A stretch of 64,000 nucleotides of DNA from Mimachlamys varia (Eukaryota; Mollusca; Bivalvia; Pectinida; Pectinidae): NCBI GenBank assembly GCA_947623455.1, contig OX392530.1:3447501-3511500 (forward strand). The letters run 5' to 3'. Made by a program: the position numbers and the translations under genes. The notes below the pieces were generated by a model. That model made no database searches. It worked only from the letters and a program-made list of their open reading frames with translations, and was not told the origin of the DNA. Shown here in pieces: positions 61,401-64,000 of this stretch. The stretch's first letter is position 1, and the number at the start of each line of letters is the position of its first letter.

Positions 61401-63242
61401 GGTGTATGATTAATTTATGATTAAAGAAATAAAGGGGTTCAACGAACCAGGCCCTTCCGATTCTACATTAGTTTTAAAAATTTGGATTCCAACGTCTTGA
61501 CCCCTAGTTTCACTGAAGAGTCCTAGGAGGTCGAAACAGCTGTATGATGCAGTTTCATTCATATTTTCGGCATAATCTAAAGTTAGAAAGTGCATCATAT
61601 ATGTGTGTTACGTCATCTTTAGAAATAAGAAAAATAAAGTGTATATTATCTGCATATCATTAGCATTATATTCATTATTCTGTAAAGATACACATCACAA
61701 AGCTGTTAATGTTTCATCCCACTTTAATGTGATGGGTTCCTCTGTTATCATCATAACTTTTAAAGAACGTATATACATTCATATTGGACAGCATAGGCTC
61801 TATCAAACTATACTTACTATTTGAGAAGCAGTAACAGTTTATATGGATATGTCGATTTTGAAACTACGTATTGATAATGTTTTATTTTCGCTGTAGGTTT
61901 GACGTTTTTGGGATATATGTGGTGATGTTCCTGGAGATTCTATCCACATTAATACAAGCACTTAGTGTCTTCTCCTTGCTCATCGTGGCCTTCGGATTCG
62001 CATTCTTTCTTCTCATGAGATCAGAGGTAAATTATTTACAGATGTAGCAATGGTTTTCCAGTTTTTGCTGTTTCAGAAATACAAACCTTGAACGGAATAC
62101 ATTTGTATTACATATTTACCATCGTAGTATAGAAAAGTATTCCTTTTATAAAAGTATGTTTTAAGACATTGTAAGATATCCTCTAAATAAAGCTCTTAAA
62201 ACGTGGATATTGAAATCCAATTAAAAAATCTGAAAAAGCATTAAGGCAATTTATTTTTGAAAGGCGTATAAACATATCCGTTCTGTTAAATTCCTTTACA
62301 TTGCATTAATTTAGATTTTTAATGTGCGACGGTTAAGTTATGTATACAATGCAATGGGAGTTTAGCATAACCATTGTTTCTTTTGAAACATGTATTTATT
62401 ACTAATTAGGAATGCGATGTGATGGGATATCATTAATACACATTAATTTTCAAAATATTAATGTGGTATACAAATCAGTGGATGAAGTTTTCATGTGTCA
62501 AGGTTTTTGTTTTTCTGAAATACTTTATAATTTTACCATTCAAGTGCTTTCACACACGTTTTTCCATTTTTTATTACTTCCACAAGGCATCCCATGCCTA
62601 TTCGGGTCCAGGGATGGCCATCCTTCGGTCAGGGATGATGATGTTGGAGCTAGATTACATGGCGTCCTTTAACGAGCCACTAACGGACGGAGAAGACACC
62701 ACCCTGGGTTTCGGGGGTCTGACGATTTTCTTCCTCATTATGTTTGTTCTCCTCATGCCAATTCTCCTCATCAATCTACTGGTAAGTGTAACATTATACT
62801 TATTTATAAATATTCAAATCGTTAGAAATTACATCAAAAGTACCGAATAGAAATAACCTACTAGTAATTGTTATTAATTTATATTACATCTATTCAAACA
62901 CGACTTTAACAATGAAACATTGAAACTTGATCCAAGAGGAATCTATATAACAACCAAAACATACTAATTCATGCAAAGTGTAATTTGCGTGGAAATTATT
63001 GCACACTAAGCAAAACGAAAATGGTAATCAAAGGGAGACTATCGCGATGTACCTACACATTTCGTCAGATTGTTTAAGACTAGTATATAAGCCGGAACAT
63101 GTGCAAGATTCCATTTAATAGTAACAATATTGTTTTTTCACTTGCTGTCTAATGATACACTTGTTTTATACAGATTGGTCTCGCAGTTGGTGACATAGAG
63201 TCAGTTCAGTGTAATGCTACTCTGAAGCGTCTAGCCATGCAG
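15035..63242 (+). CDS. TRPA1-like ankyrin-repeat cation channel (22 shared exons, four candidate first exons, 3' end off window)
   Basis: Shared exons 2-23 (48615-63242) all have GT/AG sites and matching phases and encode 948 residues. Any of four phase-0 first exons (15035-15142, 20890-21024, 29610-29696, 43047-43253) would add 29-69 residues. Human TRPA1 has 1119, so about 100 C-terminal residues are off the right edge. Domains, numbered with the 43047 start: ankyrin repeats ~75-640 (TALHLAV, TPLHFAC, TPLHYAS, SPLHMAA and others); pre-S1 region 634-745; S1 ~750, S2 ~806, S3 ~840, S4 ~868, S5 ~905, pore 930-960, S6 ~968-994; post-S6 helix LKRLAMQ. Aligned with human TRPA1, the reactive C621 and C641 and lysine K710 are present, while C665 is Ala. 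Known role of the family: a tetrameric plasma-membrane calcium-permeable channel for irritant, chemical or temperature sensing. The TRPA1-like call is firm. Orthology versus another TRPA subtype is less sure. Confidence 0.9.
17061..17470 (+). pseudogene. Non-LTR retrotransposon reverse transcriptase fragment (dead)
   Basis: The peptide ILSAFDIVKTVGPDKISHRV matches the finger region of LINE-type reverse transcriptases (pattern ...GPDxI...RxLK). It then continues, after frameshifts around 17275, with bases that read HKAHVLP-like and KKGDF..P-like in different frames. Stops and frameshifts show it is inactive. It is truncated at both ends. Confidence 0.6.
17914..18337 (-). mobile_element. Penelope-like element 3' end (minus orientation)
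   Basis: A near-complete tail copy: 'aatccgaactcaaagttaat', 'tattccggaagagaaagcg', 'aacaagtaaaaacactt', 'aagaccataaaacttgctc', 'atctctggaatccctgtgt'. It corresponds to 44490-44955 and 59880-60375. It stops before the reverse transcriptase core, so it is a 5'-truncated insertion. Confidence 0.75.
19320..19404. repeat. Compound trinucleotide microsatellite (CTC)n-(ATC/CAT)n
   Basis: A pyrimidine-rich CTC/TTC tract at 19320-19358 is followed by about 15 uninterrupted CAT units to 19404. It lies between candidate TRPA first exons 1a and 1b. It is simple-sequence DNA with no coding frame. Confidence 0.95.
19780..20110 (-). mobile_element. Penelope-like element fragment with reverse transcriptase C-terminus
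   Basis: The minus strand reads GKFYGRHLCLIEKYSVSLSD, the C-terminal reverse transcriptase segment also present at 60.2 kb (GKFYGHYLDLIGK). The plus-strand nucleotides 'gacaaagatggcgaccataa' and 'catgtaaacaccataggttg' match the other copies. A stop breaks the frame just upstream. Confidence 0.65.
20890..21024 (+). CDS. TRPA candidate alternative first exon 1b
   Basis: ATG in excellent context (ggccATGGGT) with an in-frame TAG two codons upstream; 45 codons; donor AAG|GTAAGAC, phase 0. It starts MGVSKLASNVGKPCCK and ends CSIKDSPYRILK. A second in-frame ATG lies at 20965. The last seven residues SPYRILK equal those of exon 1c at 29610. Spliced to exon 2 it gives SPYRILK-CAAKGNLTEVQRL, resembling the SPFRILRAAE-type N-terminus I recall for insect TrpA1. 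That match is strong support for membership in the channel gene. Confidence 0.75.
21600..21905. mobile_element. SINE-like repeat 'S46', copy a
   Basis: Shares 'gctgcggtatgttcatgtaa'-type, 'gttaccacacagaggtatat'-type and 'ccacatccagtcacattat'-type blocks with 46250-46770 at matching spacing. It is a diverged, shortened copy. The 74- and 76-codon frames in it are chance. Confidence 0.55.
24040..24078. repeat. Small hairpin, 12-nt arms
   Basis: TTTTCATAGACG (24040-24051) and CGTCTATGAAAA (24067-24078) are exact reverse complements around a 15-nt GC-rich loop in AT-rich DNA. Function unknown; probably a transposon relic. Confidence 0.6.
28685..28775. repeat. Dispersed repeat 'R28', copy a
   Basis: 'atgcaaatttcatgctgtta' and 'catttatt.aa.tgttttcac', followed by 'atgtctgcaga', recur at 33079-33195. 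Class unknown. Confidence 0.6.
28850..29005 (+). mobile_element. Penelope-like element 3' fragment (plus orientation)
   Basis: 'ggccgccatctttgtcttat', 'gagaaatattctgtatcttt' and 'acttgttgtgattgacaacg' are the reverse complement of the tail in the minus-oriented copies (for example 19.9 and 44.8 kb). It is followed by an inverted R5 fragment. Confidence 0.7.
29610..29696 (+). CDS. TRPA candidate alternative first exon 1c
   Basis: ATG at 29610 with an in-frame TAA upstream at 29589; 29 codons; donor AAA|GTGAGTATG, phase 0. Starts MKVTPSKTPSEGTEGQ and ends LLSSSPYRILK. The shared SPYRILK end, splice phase and strand with exon 1b point to an ancient exon duplication. Joined to exon 2 it reads SPYRILK-CAAKGN. 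A separate short uORF (ATG 29581) overlaps the start and might tune translation. Confidence 0.75.
31060..31335 (+). mobile_element. Penelope-like element 3' end (plus orientation)
   Basis: A clear tail copy: 'gacaatgatgactcggttct', 'gggtgtcgtcgatgacgcag', 'ggaacacctggtattattcc', 'agtttaatcgattttgagtt', 'gctttggtattctctga'. It is 5'-truncated just after 'tttt' and ends near 31335. Confidence 0.8.
31519..31663. repeat. AT-rich 17-bp tandem array
   Basis: About nine copies of AACTATATAATACATAT, some with ACC for AAC. The same unit resumes at 32544-32597 (about three copies) right after the hairpin at 32390-32540, so the intervening block looks inserted into the array. Confidence 0.85.
31733..31820. 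repeat. 21-bp tandem repeat (AAAATATAAGATTTTGCCGTG)-like
   Basis: Four to five units of GTGAAAATATAAGATTTTGC lie in direct repeat, the last one diverged. They form the left portion of the block that interrupts the 17-bp array. Confidence 0.8.
32054..32311 (+). CDS. Unrecognised 85-codon ORF inside a repeat block
   Basis: Starts MYELFPLIGSWRLGILLSS and contains an acidic, Leu-rich stretch (KKLLQDLICNELEDEKGQF), ending GLGLPVV with TAG at 32309. It is unusual for this AT-rich interval in having a normal amino-acid mix. It lies between the 21-bp repeats and the 32.4 kb hairpin, so it may be part of a mobile element. I do not recognise it; chance remains possible. Confidence 0.25.
   Translation: MYELFPLIGSWRLGILLSSARTCLLWKDGLEEMVSIVNIDKKLLQDLICNELEDEKGQFSDHLIPISCILDPIGCDLDGLGLPVV
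32390..32540. repeat. Long hairpin H1 (arms ~67 nt)
   Basis: Left arm from ATTCAATGGTTTGCCG (32390) and right arm ending CAAACCATTGAAT (32540) pair over about 67 nt with a few mismatches. The centre holds TTTTCAC...GTGAAAA and a GTGC-TAC-GCAC loop stem. The outer ends abut the resumed 17-bp array at 32544. Fold-back element end or hairpin transposon. Confidence 0.85.
33079..33195. repeat. Dispersed repeat 'R28', copy b
   Basis: Matches 28685-28775 ('atgcaaatttcatgctgtta', then 'atgtctgcagat'). It sits immediately left of hairpin H2. Confidence 0.6.
33217..33361. repeat. Long hairpin H2 (perfect 49-nt outer arms)
   Basis: 33217-33265 and 33313-33361 are exact reverse complements over 49 nt (outer end TTAACCTTTGATTTTG). 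The 47-nt interior is itself imperfectly palindromic, closing on GTAAACG-CTTCG-CGTTTAC. Perfection of the arms in an intron suggests recent origin or correction between arms. Confidence 0.9.
35205..35358. repeat. Long hairpin H3 (63-nt arms, one mismatch)
   Basis: 35205-35267 and 35296-35358 pair at 62 of 63 positions (outer end GGATTGAAAATCATT; inner part GTCAGCCGTTACATCC). The loop region closes on GAAGCCC-TAGC-GGGCTTC. Unrelated in sequence to H1 and H2. Confidence 0.9.
35386..35545 (+). mobile_element. Penelope-like element 3' fragment (plus orientation), adjoining H3
   Basis: 'gtgaccaagatttacatggc', 'gggagtcgtcgatgccgctt' and 'actcttccgcaacacctga' match the tail; the 'gaagca' repeat part is deleted. 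Confidence 0.65.
36421..36540 (+). mobile_element. tRNA-derived SINE, copy (B-box GGGGTTCGATTCCCCG)
   Basis: The near-perfect B-box arm 'cggggttcgattccccg' (36470-36486) is followed by 'aggtatgga', as in the copy at 49163-49330. The A-box part is mutated. Non-coding. Confidence 0.6.
36541..36745 (+). mobile_element. Penelope-like element 3' fragment (plus orientation)
   Basis: 'gatttacatggcagatgtcg', 'tctggaacacctggtcgtat', 'tcggattatggttttgttga' and 'cgcttcggtattct' are the element's tail. A second tiny remnant ('attttgagttcgaataagg') is at about 36315-36350. Confidence 0.7.
38441..38788. repeat. 45-bp minisatellite, about 8 units
   Basis: The unit begins ACCTAACTACAACATCTGGT and ends AATATGTAGAGGATGT. 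The first unit lacks ~15 bp, the last lacks the AATAT part, and one junction has an extra 'acgt'. Direct repeats without spacers; most units differ at one or two positions. Confidence 0.95.
40070..40740. repeat. Diverged non-coding tandem duplication, unit 1
   Basis: Ordered blocks recur in unit 2 (40775-41400) about 705 bp away: 'aatgcaggtaaataa', 'agaatgttcagga', 'gtcaatataatc', 'agtatttactct.ctttatt', 'acccaatt.aaatcaccttt', 'tatccggcc' and 'gctgaaaacgtgaca'. Colinearity over more than 600 bp with local divergence shows an old duplication, not a simple repeat. It has no coding frame. Confidence 0.8.
40775..41400. repeat. Diverged non-coding tandem duplication, unit 2
   Basis: Counterpart of 40070-40740. 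The best kept segment is 41100-41235 ('tctagtagtatttactctac', 'tttattacccaatttaaatc'). It lies about 1.7 kb upstream of candidate TRPA first exon 1d, so the pair could be duplicated regulatory DNA; that is inference. Confidence 0.8.
43005..43020 (+). promoter_or_regulatory. Possible TATA box upstream of TRPA exon 1d
   Basis: GTTTATATACGGG lies 30-40 bases before the ATG at 43047. If real, the 5' UTR would be only a few bases, which is unusual, so this may be coincidence in AT-rich DNA. Confidence 0.25.
43047..43253 (+). CDS. TRPA candidate alternative first exon 1d (69 codons)
   Basis: ATG in good context (ggaggaATGGCC), 69 codons, donor AGT|GTAAGTATG, phase 0. The peptide starts MARDRATFLQWMRIKNRKKK, then an acidic, Ser/Asp-rich tract, ending CATLTNFFS. 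This is the first exon closest to exon 2 (5.4 kb) and is longer and more polar than 1b/1c. The basic-then-acidic cytosolic N-terminus resembles the position, not the sequence, of the vertebrate TRPA1 N-terminus. Confidence 0.7.
44490..44955 (-). mobile_element. Penelope-like element 3' end (minus orientation)
   Basis: 'aaccataattcaaactcaaa', 'ggtgttccggaggagcaagc', 'cttctgcttcgtcgacgat' and 'catcaatcctcaaaatgaga' match 17.9 and 59.9 kb. The minus-strand 85-codon frame here (44774-44517) is untranslated tail, not a gene. Confidence 0.75.
45418..45451. repeat. Hairpin with perfect 14-nt arms
   Basis: CTGTTCCGTGTTAT (45418-45431) and ATAACACGGAACAG (45438-45451) pair exactly around AGGACC. Compact and GC-balanced compared with its surroundings. 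It could form in RNA as well as in DNA. Confidence 0.75.
45703..46126. mobile_element. Palindromic non-autonomous element 'P', copy 2 (nested hairpins)
   Basis: A ~155-nt palindrome (45703-45857) is centred on TGAAGCGCTAGCGCTTCA. Each arm also contains its own hairpin GGCATTCATA...TATGAATGCC. It is followed by the same body as copy 1 (11998-12336), including two TGACGTCA motifs at 46013-46020 and 46030-46037, ending GGTAAATATT. Copy 1 lacks the middle of the palindrome. Confidence 0.85.
46250..46770. mobile_element. SINE-like repeat 'S46', long copy
   Basis: Starts near 'gtttgtacgtcctattaaca' and holds 'gtgctaccacactgaagtat', 'accacctgacccgatcatat', 'gacagaacccatagccttcc' and 'tagtcgcctctttcgatcat'. 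I recognise the arrangement as a common mollusc dispersed repeat. A diverged copy is at 21600-21905. Its last ~22 bp are duplicated ('ctgcaagacagagagcaatt'). Confidence 0.65.
47788..48000 (+). mobile_element. Penelope-like element 3' fragment (plus orientation)
   Basis: 'gagacatattctgtgtcttt', 'gatatgaagatggacgtttt', 'atgatgactcggttctcatt' and 'gataaagcagaagacgctca' match the tail. It ends abruptly at 'ggaacttcag' near 47997. Confidence 0.75.
48615..48771 (+). CDS. TRPA exon 2 (first ankyrin repeat)
   Basis: Acceptor CTTTTCTGTTGCAG; enters in phase 0 with CAAKGNLTEVQRLYKVDRN and WAALHHAAANGQLSVVEF, an ankyrin repeat. Donor ACCG|GTAGGT, phase 1. This is the exon every candidate first exon must join; all four end in phase 0. 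Confidence 0.9.
49163..49330 (+). mobile_element. tRNA-derived SINE
   Basis: 'gtttgattccccgatcgggc' is a degraded B-box arm. It is followed by 'gaaaggtatggagtcacat' and 'cgaccacgtgggtttacca', a conserved SINE body. It lies in the intron between exons 2 and 3; the 65-codon frame here is chance. Confidence 0.65.
49574..49749 (+). CDS. TRPA exon 3 (ankyrin repeats)
   Basis: Acceptor TTCTCTTTTCAG; phase-1 entry gives EINLQNKNGDTALHLAVAGE and then APIHLAVDGG, two ankyrin repeats. Donor GAG|GTAAAATA, phase 0. Confidence 0.9.
50050..50157 (+). CDS. TRPA exon 4 (ankyrin repeat)
   Basis: Acceptor TTTTTTAG; SLLKFSTADVILKGEGGFTP then LHYCASKDRGECAKML. Donor TTG|GTAAGTTC, phase 0. 36 codons, one ankyrin unit. 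Confidence 0.9.
50580..50688 (+). CDS. TRPA exon 5 (ankyrin repeat)
   Basis: Acceptor CTACCTACAG; LQYGARPCVTCSHGFYPIHV then AAKSAAATTLEVLIKHG. Donor CATG|GTAGGT, phase 1. Confidence 0.9.
51135..51232 (+). CDS. TRPA exon 6 (ankyrin repeat)
   Basis: Acceptor AATATTTCAG; VENLGYTREQVLSF then NMPLHAAVNGGDIE. Donor GAG|GTAGTT, phase 0. Confidence 0.9.
51355..51480. repeat. Interspersed repeat 'R9', degraded copy
   Basis: 'gagtcctagaa' and 'aaacagctgtatggagcagt' echo 9520-9560 and 61520-61550, with a deletion. It is intronic, between exons 6 and 7. Confidence 0.45.
51818..51865 (+). CDS. TRPA exon 7 (48-nt exon)
   Basis: Acceptor TTTCTTGCAG; the 16 codons AVRVCIAAGAAVDAQQ complete an ankyrin helix-turn (human counterpart IKMCLDNGAQIDPVE). 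Donor CAG|GTAAAT. Both ends are phase 0, so skipping it would keep the frame. Confidence 0.85.
52255..52443 (+). CDS. TRPA exon 8 (two ankyrin repeats)
   Basis: Acceptor TTCTCTATAG; EDKSTPLHFACAQGSVELIK, then MTPLHRAALFNHVNVVNYLL. Donor CAG|GTAGGT, phase 0. Confidence 0.9.
52604..52642. repeat. Poly-C/poly-A tract in TRPA intron 8
   Basis: About 15 C, then about 10 A, then six C. Simple-sequence tract. The plus-strand runs of G/C at 58808-58825 and 59354-59366 are similar. Prone to sequencing error. Confidence 0.9.
52786..52986 (+). CDS. TRPA exon 9 (two ankyrin repeats)
   Basis: Acceptor TTTGCTTTCAG; GADIDAQDSQDRTPLLIAAS, then NFLHLAIKFGG. The human counterpart is ADINKIDSEGRSPLILATAS and NFLHLTVQQPYG. 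Donor AAG|GTATGT, phase 0. Confidence 0.95.
53208..53371 (+). CDS. TRPA exon 10 (two ankyrin repeats)
   Basis: Acceptor ATATTTCAG; NEKDDFGCTPLHYASREGHL, then DKQSPLHFAAR, very close to human DEDNDGCTPLHYACRQG and DKKSPLHFAAS. Donor CCAG|GTAGGG, phase 2. Confidence 0.95.
53689..53838 (-). mobile_element. Penelope-like element 3' fragment in TRPA intron 10
   Basis: 'aaccataatccgaactcaaa', 'ttaaactagaggcaaaatgg' and 'accaggtgttccggaagagt' match other tails. Truncated to ~150 bp. Confidence 0.75.
54374..54538 (+). CDS. TRPA exon 11 (ankyrin repeats)
   Basis: Acceptor TTTGATGTAG; phase-2 entry RYGRYNTCRRLLDSPQGANI, then GLSALNLASLNGHTKIIHLL. The human counterpart is YGRINTCQRLL and MTPLHLAAKNGH. 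Donor CCAG|GTTAGA, phase 2. Confidence 0.9.
54820..54934 (+). CDS. TRPA exon 12 (ankyrin repeat)
   Basis: Acceptor ATTTTACAG; phase-2 entry RDHEGNSPLHMAASNGYTKT, ending LLDCPNKNG. Donor GGG|GTAAGT, phase 0. An open frame runs on into the intron, but the donor is strong. Confidence 0.9.
55412..55521 (-). mobile_element. Penelope-like element 3' fragment in TRPA intron 12
   Basis: 'aataccgaagcgtcaaacca', 'taatctgaacgcaaaaccga' and 'gaaaagatttgcacggaggt' match the tail. About 110 bp remain. Confidence 0.7.
56063..56229 (+). CDS. TRPA exon 13 (last ankyrin repeats)
   Basis: Acceptor TGATTTTAAG; ETALHVASKEGKTSSVDLLL, then SFFDIAIEAQDSDVALTIVR. Donor ACAG|GTTCGC, phase 2. The human counterpart ends LTIIRSKRW. 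Confidence 0.9.
56308..56375 (-). mobile_element. tRNA-like head of a SINE (minus strand)
   Basis: The reverse complement reads TTTAGCTCGATCGGCC (A-box like), then GAGGTTCCGGGTTCATGTCC (B-box like), about 30 nt apart. Stems are incomplete, so this is a SINE or tRNA pseudogene, not a working tRNA. Confidence 0.45.
56667..56763 (+). CDS. TRPA exon 14 (pre-S1, reactive cysteine region)
   Basis: Acceptor ATGTTACACAG; RWREAMNICSGCLGSGLSCP, then LIQYLPDVCM. Aligned with human RW...NKCPITEMIEYLPEC, the Cys before Pro (human C621) is present; C633 is shifted by one residue. There are extra cysteines in CSGC. Donor ATG|GTATGT, phase 0. Confidence 0.9.
56979..57038 (+). CDS. TRPA exon 15 (pre-S1)
   Basis: Acceptor CTTATGCAG; VVLDRCLKQSNEDEGKSGFY; the Cys aligns with human C641. 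Donor TAT|GTGAGT, phase 0. 20 codons. Confidence 0.85.
58110..58205 (+). CDS. TRPA exon 16 (pre-S1)
   Basis: Acceptor CTTTTACAG; IEYDFSYLQAPIEYVKK, matching human IEYNFKYLQCPLEFTKK. The Cys equivalent to human C665 is Ala. Donor AAT|GTAATT, phase 0. Confidence 0.9.
58234..58621. mobile_element. TTAA-flanked MITE, copy 2 (388 bp), in TRPA intron 16
   Basis: Begins AGGCCCAATATAGGTAAC and ends GTTACTTATATTTGGCCT, flanked by TTAA at 58230-58233 and 58622-58625. It lies only 24 bp after the exon 16 donor region. Same family as 1995-2344, with a ~35-bp longer body. Confidence 0.8.
58881..58951 (+). CDS. TRPA exon 17 (pre-S1, conserved lysine)
   Basis: Acceptor TTATTTCCAG; AMVKFGRVQCLSHSLCKAFL and SMKW. 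SMKW aligns with human LMKW, so the lysine K710 implicated in electrophile activation is kept. Donor AATG|GTAAGT, phase 2. Confidence 0.9.
59158..59326 (+). CDS. TRPA exon 18 (S1 and S1-S2 loop)
   Basis: Acceptor GACCCTACAG; WRAYGLWFHTTNLVLYLIYL (S1), then an extracellular loop rich in Asn/Thr/Ser with potential N-glycosylation sites (NTTN, NSSS, NTSR). Donor GAA|GTAAAG, phase 0. Confidence 0.9.
59653..59742 (+). CDS. TRPA exon 19 (S2)
   Basis: Acceptor CTATCCTCCAG; MHTAQKLCVYIVVVFTSLNI then LKEIAQMYQQ, matching the human S2 end CKEAGQIFQQ. Donor CAG|GTAGGA, phase 0. Confidence 0.9.
59880..60835 (-). mobile_element. Penelope-like retroelement with reverse transcriptase core, in TRPA intron 19
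   Basis: The minus strand reads, 5' to 3': a broken EFLVDNIFVEFG, then TVGIPMGTNC after a frameshift, then NFTFRYIDDVLSINN with the YIDD catalytic motif (60562-60573), then LTTKLYDKHDNFGFPIVNFP, IRYSRACSEYRDF and GKFYGHYLDLIGK, and finally the shared ~300-bp untranslated tail. A poly-A/T tract (60655-60668) and stops interrupt the frame, so it is inactive. It is the longest copy and identifies all the tail fragments in the window. The Penelope-like class is from recognition of motif style. Confidence 0.75.
61018..61135 (+). mobile_element. tRNA-derived SINE with internal A and B boxes and a 3' hairpin
   Basis: GATGGCCGAGTGGTTGAGCA (A box) and GGGTTGCGAGTTCGACCC (B box) lie ~45 nt apart, as in Leu/Ser-type tRNAs. 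They are followed by a perfect hairpin ACGTCCTATTTACAG-TTGG-CTGTAAATAGGACGT. The acceptor stem is not closed and no CCA region follows, so it is a SINE, not a tRNA gene. It lies 44 bp before exon 20. Confidence 0.75.
61179..61348 (+). CDS. TRPA exon 20 (S3-S4)
   Basis: Acceptor TTGTTTATAG; RMKYFTDLGNALEWVLYITT, GVFVVPMM, then VEAGAIAIFLAWFNCLLFLQ. Human: NYFMDISNVLEWIIYTTG and CGAIAVYFYWMNFLLYLQR. Donor AACG|GTACCG, phase 2. Confidence 0.95.
61420..61620. repeat. Interspersed repeat 'R9', copy c
   Basis: 'gaagagtcctaggaggtcga', 'aacagctgtatgatgcagtt' and 'gtgttacgtcatctttaga' match 9425-9640 at the same spacing. Intronic. Confidence 0.65.
61897..62026 (+). CDS. TRPA exon 21 (S4-S5 linker, S5)
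   Basis: Acceptor TCGCTGTAG; phase-2 entry RFDVFGIYVVMFLEILSTLI, then SVFSLLIVAFGFAFFLLM. Human: RFENCGIFIVMLEVILKTLL and FIFLLLAFGLSFYILL. Donor GAG|GTAAAT, phase 0. Confidence 0.95.
62587..62781 (+). CDS. TRPA exon 22 (pore and S6)
   Basis: Acceptor TTACTTCCACAAG; ASHAYSGPGMAILRSGMMML, then ELDYMASFNEPL, then S6 IFFLIMFVLLMPILLINLL. In the filter, the human GD pair of MLGDINY is replaced by LE (MMLELDY); the acidic position is kept as Glu. Donor CTG|GTAAGT, phase 0. Confidence 0.9.
63174..63242 (+). CDS. TRPA exon 23 (end of S6, TRP-like helix)
   Basis: Acceptor TTTATACAG; IGLAVGDIESVQCNATLKRL and AMQ, almost the human IGLAVGDIAEVQKHASLKRI and AMQ. Donor CAG|GTATGG, phase 0. The following C-terminal exon is not in the last 750 bases. 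Confidence 0.95.
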
Positions 63243-63582
63243 GTATGGTAATAATCTCACGCAGTAAGCATTAGATAAGGTAACCTGCATGAAGAAAAAT
63301 GGTCCCAAGTACATTTGCAAGGTGTTCATAACCGACAAAGAGTAGACCGGACACTTGAGCTATGCATATTCGGTTAAACAAAAAGTAAAACATAACTAAT
63401 TAAGAAAGGTCATAGTTGTATAGTCGAACCTCGTAATCTCAATCTCGTGTGAGTCGGATACCCGATTCAATGTTAGTCCCAGTCACATTTAACCCTAAAT
63501 ATTTGAAGCTACTTAATTGGAATAATCCATAAACGTCTGGAGTATTCGTATGGAGTGACTGACGACGCCTTTTTTTTTTTGC

Positions 63583-64000
63583 TGGATACAGTCCTATCTA
63601 AGTGATCGACGCCAGTGTATTGCAATCGGATCTCCTGTTTCACGTGACAGCATGCTGGATTTCGGGGTTCTTCAAGGGTCGGTGTTAGGACCCGGAAATA
63701 CTGCATGTATTCAAAACCAATCGGTGAGATTTGTCATCGGCATAACCTTGATGACACACAGATCTACATGGTCATCAGACCACAGGACAGCTGGGACACC
63801 ATATCAGAAAATCTGGAAGCTTGTCTGACAGACATTAGAAGCTGGATGAATGCCAACATGCTAAAGCTAAATCAGGAAAAGACGGAACTTGTCGACTTTT
63901 CTCCATAGTGTAAGCAATCAACGGCTCTCCAGCTCAAGGTCGGAACAAGTACTGTAGAGGCTGTCCCAACTGTTAAAATATAGGGGTGTACTTTTATAGT
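63583..64000 (+). pseudogene. Non-LTR retrotransposon reverse transcriptase fragment
   Basis: WIQSYLSDRRQCIAIG and GVLQGSVLGP (reverse transcriptase blocks with the QGSVLGP motif), a frameshift with loss of the FxYADD start, then DDTQIYMVIRP and SWMNANMLKLNQEKTELVDF. Typical LINE/CR1-Jockey-type arrangement; broken, and running off the window. It sits in the intron after exon 23. Confidence 0.8.

Overview
This is spliced animal nuclear DNA: AT-rich, with long introns, consensus GT/AG splice sites and many transposon remnants. The two protein families and the dispersed repeats (Penelope-like reverse transcriptase copies, tRNA-derived SINEs, fold-back elements) fit a lophotrochozoan, most likely a bivalve mollusc. 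That placement rests on recognition, not on a search. There is no bacterial architecture such as operons, ribosome binding sites or riboswitches.

Left part (1085-10922, minus strand): seven coding exons of an SLC7-family amino-acid transporter light chain, nearest in appearance to b(0,+)AT/SLC7A9-like proteins. They start at an ATG at 10922 and join in frame through intron phases 1,1,1,2,2,0 for about 307 residues (TM1 to about TM8). The 3' exons (TM8/9-TM12) lie beyond the left edge.

Middle and right part (15035-63242, plus strand): one very large TRPA1-like cation channel gene. Exons 2-23 run from 48615 to 63242 and encode about 948 residues: roughly 15 ankyrin repeats, the pre-S1 cysteine/lysine region, S1-S6 with pore, and the start of the post-S6 TRP-like helix. 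The last C-terminal exon(s) lie off the right edge. Upstream are four separate ATG-initiated plus-strand mini-exons (15035, 20890, 29610, 43047). Each ends at a strong splice donor in phase 0, the phase needed for exon 2. Two of them end in the same peptide, SPYRILK. The simplest reading is a channel gene with several promoters and interchangeable N-termini, spread over more than 33 kb. This is the most interesting signal in the window.

The rest is intron and intergenic DNA filled with repeats. These include many minus- and plus-oriented copies of one Penelope-like element (one with a YIDD catalytic motif at 60.5 kb), two non-LTR reverse transcriptase fragments, two copies of a TTAA-flanked MITE (one in each gene), and two copies of a palindromic element carrying paired CRE motifs. 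There are also three long near-perfect hairpins at 32.4, 33.2 and 35.2 kb, a diverged ~0.7 kb non-coding tandem duplication at 40.1-41.4 kb, a 45-bp minisatellite, and several tRNA-derived SINEs. No functional tRNA, rRNA, CRISPR array or viral genome was found.
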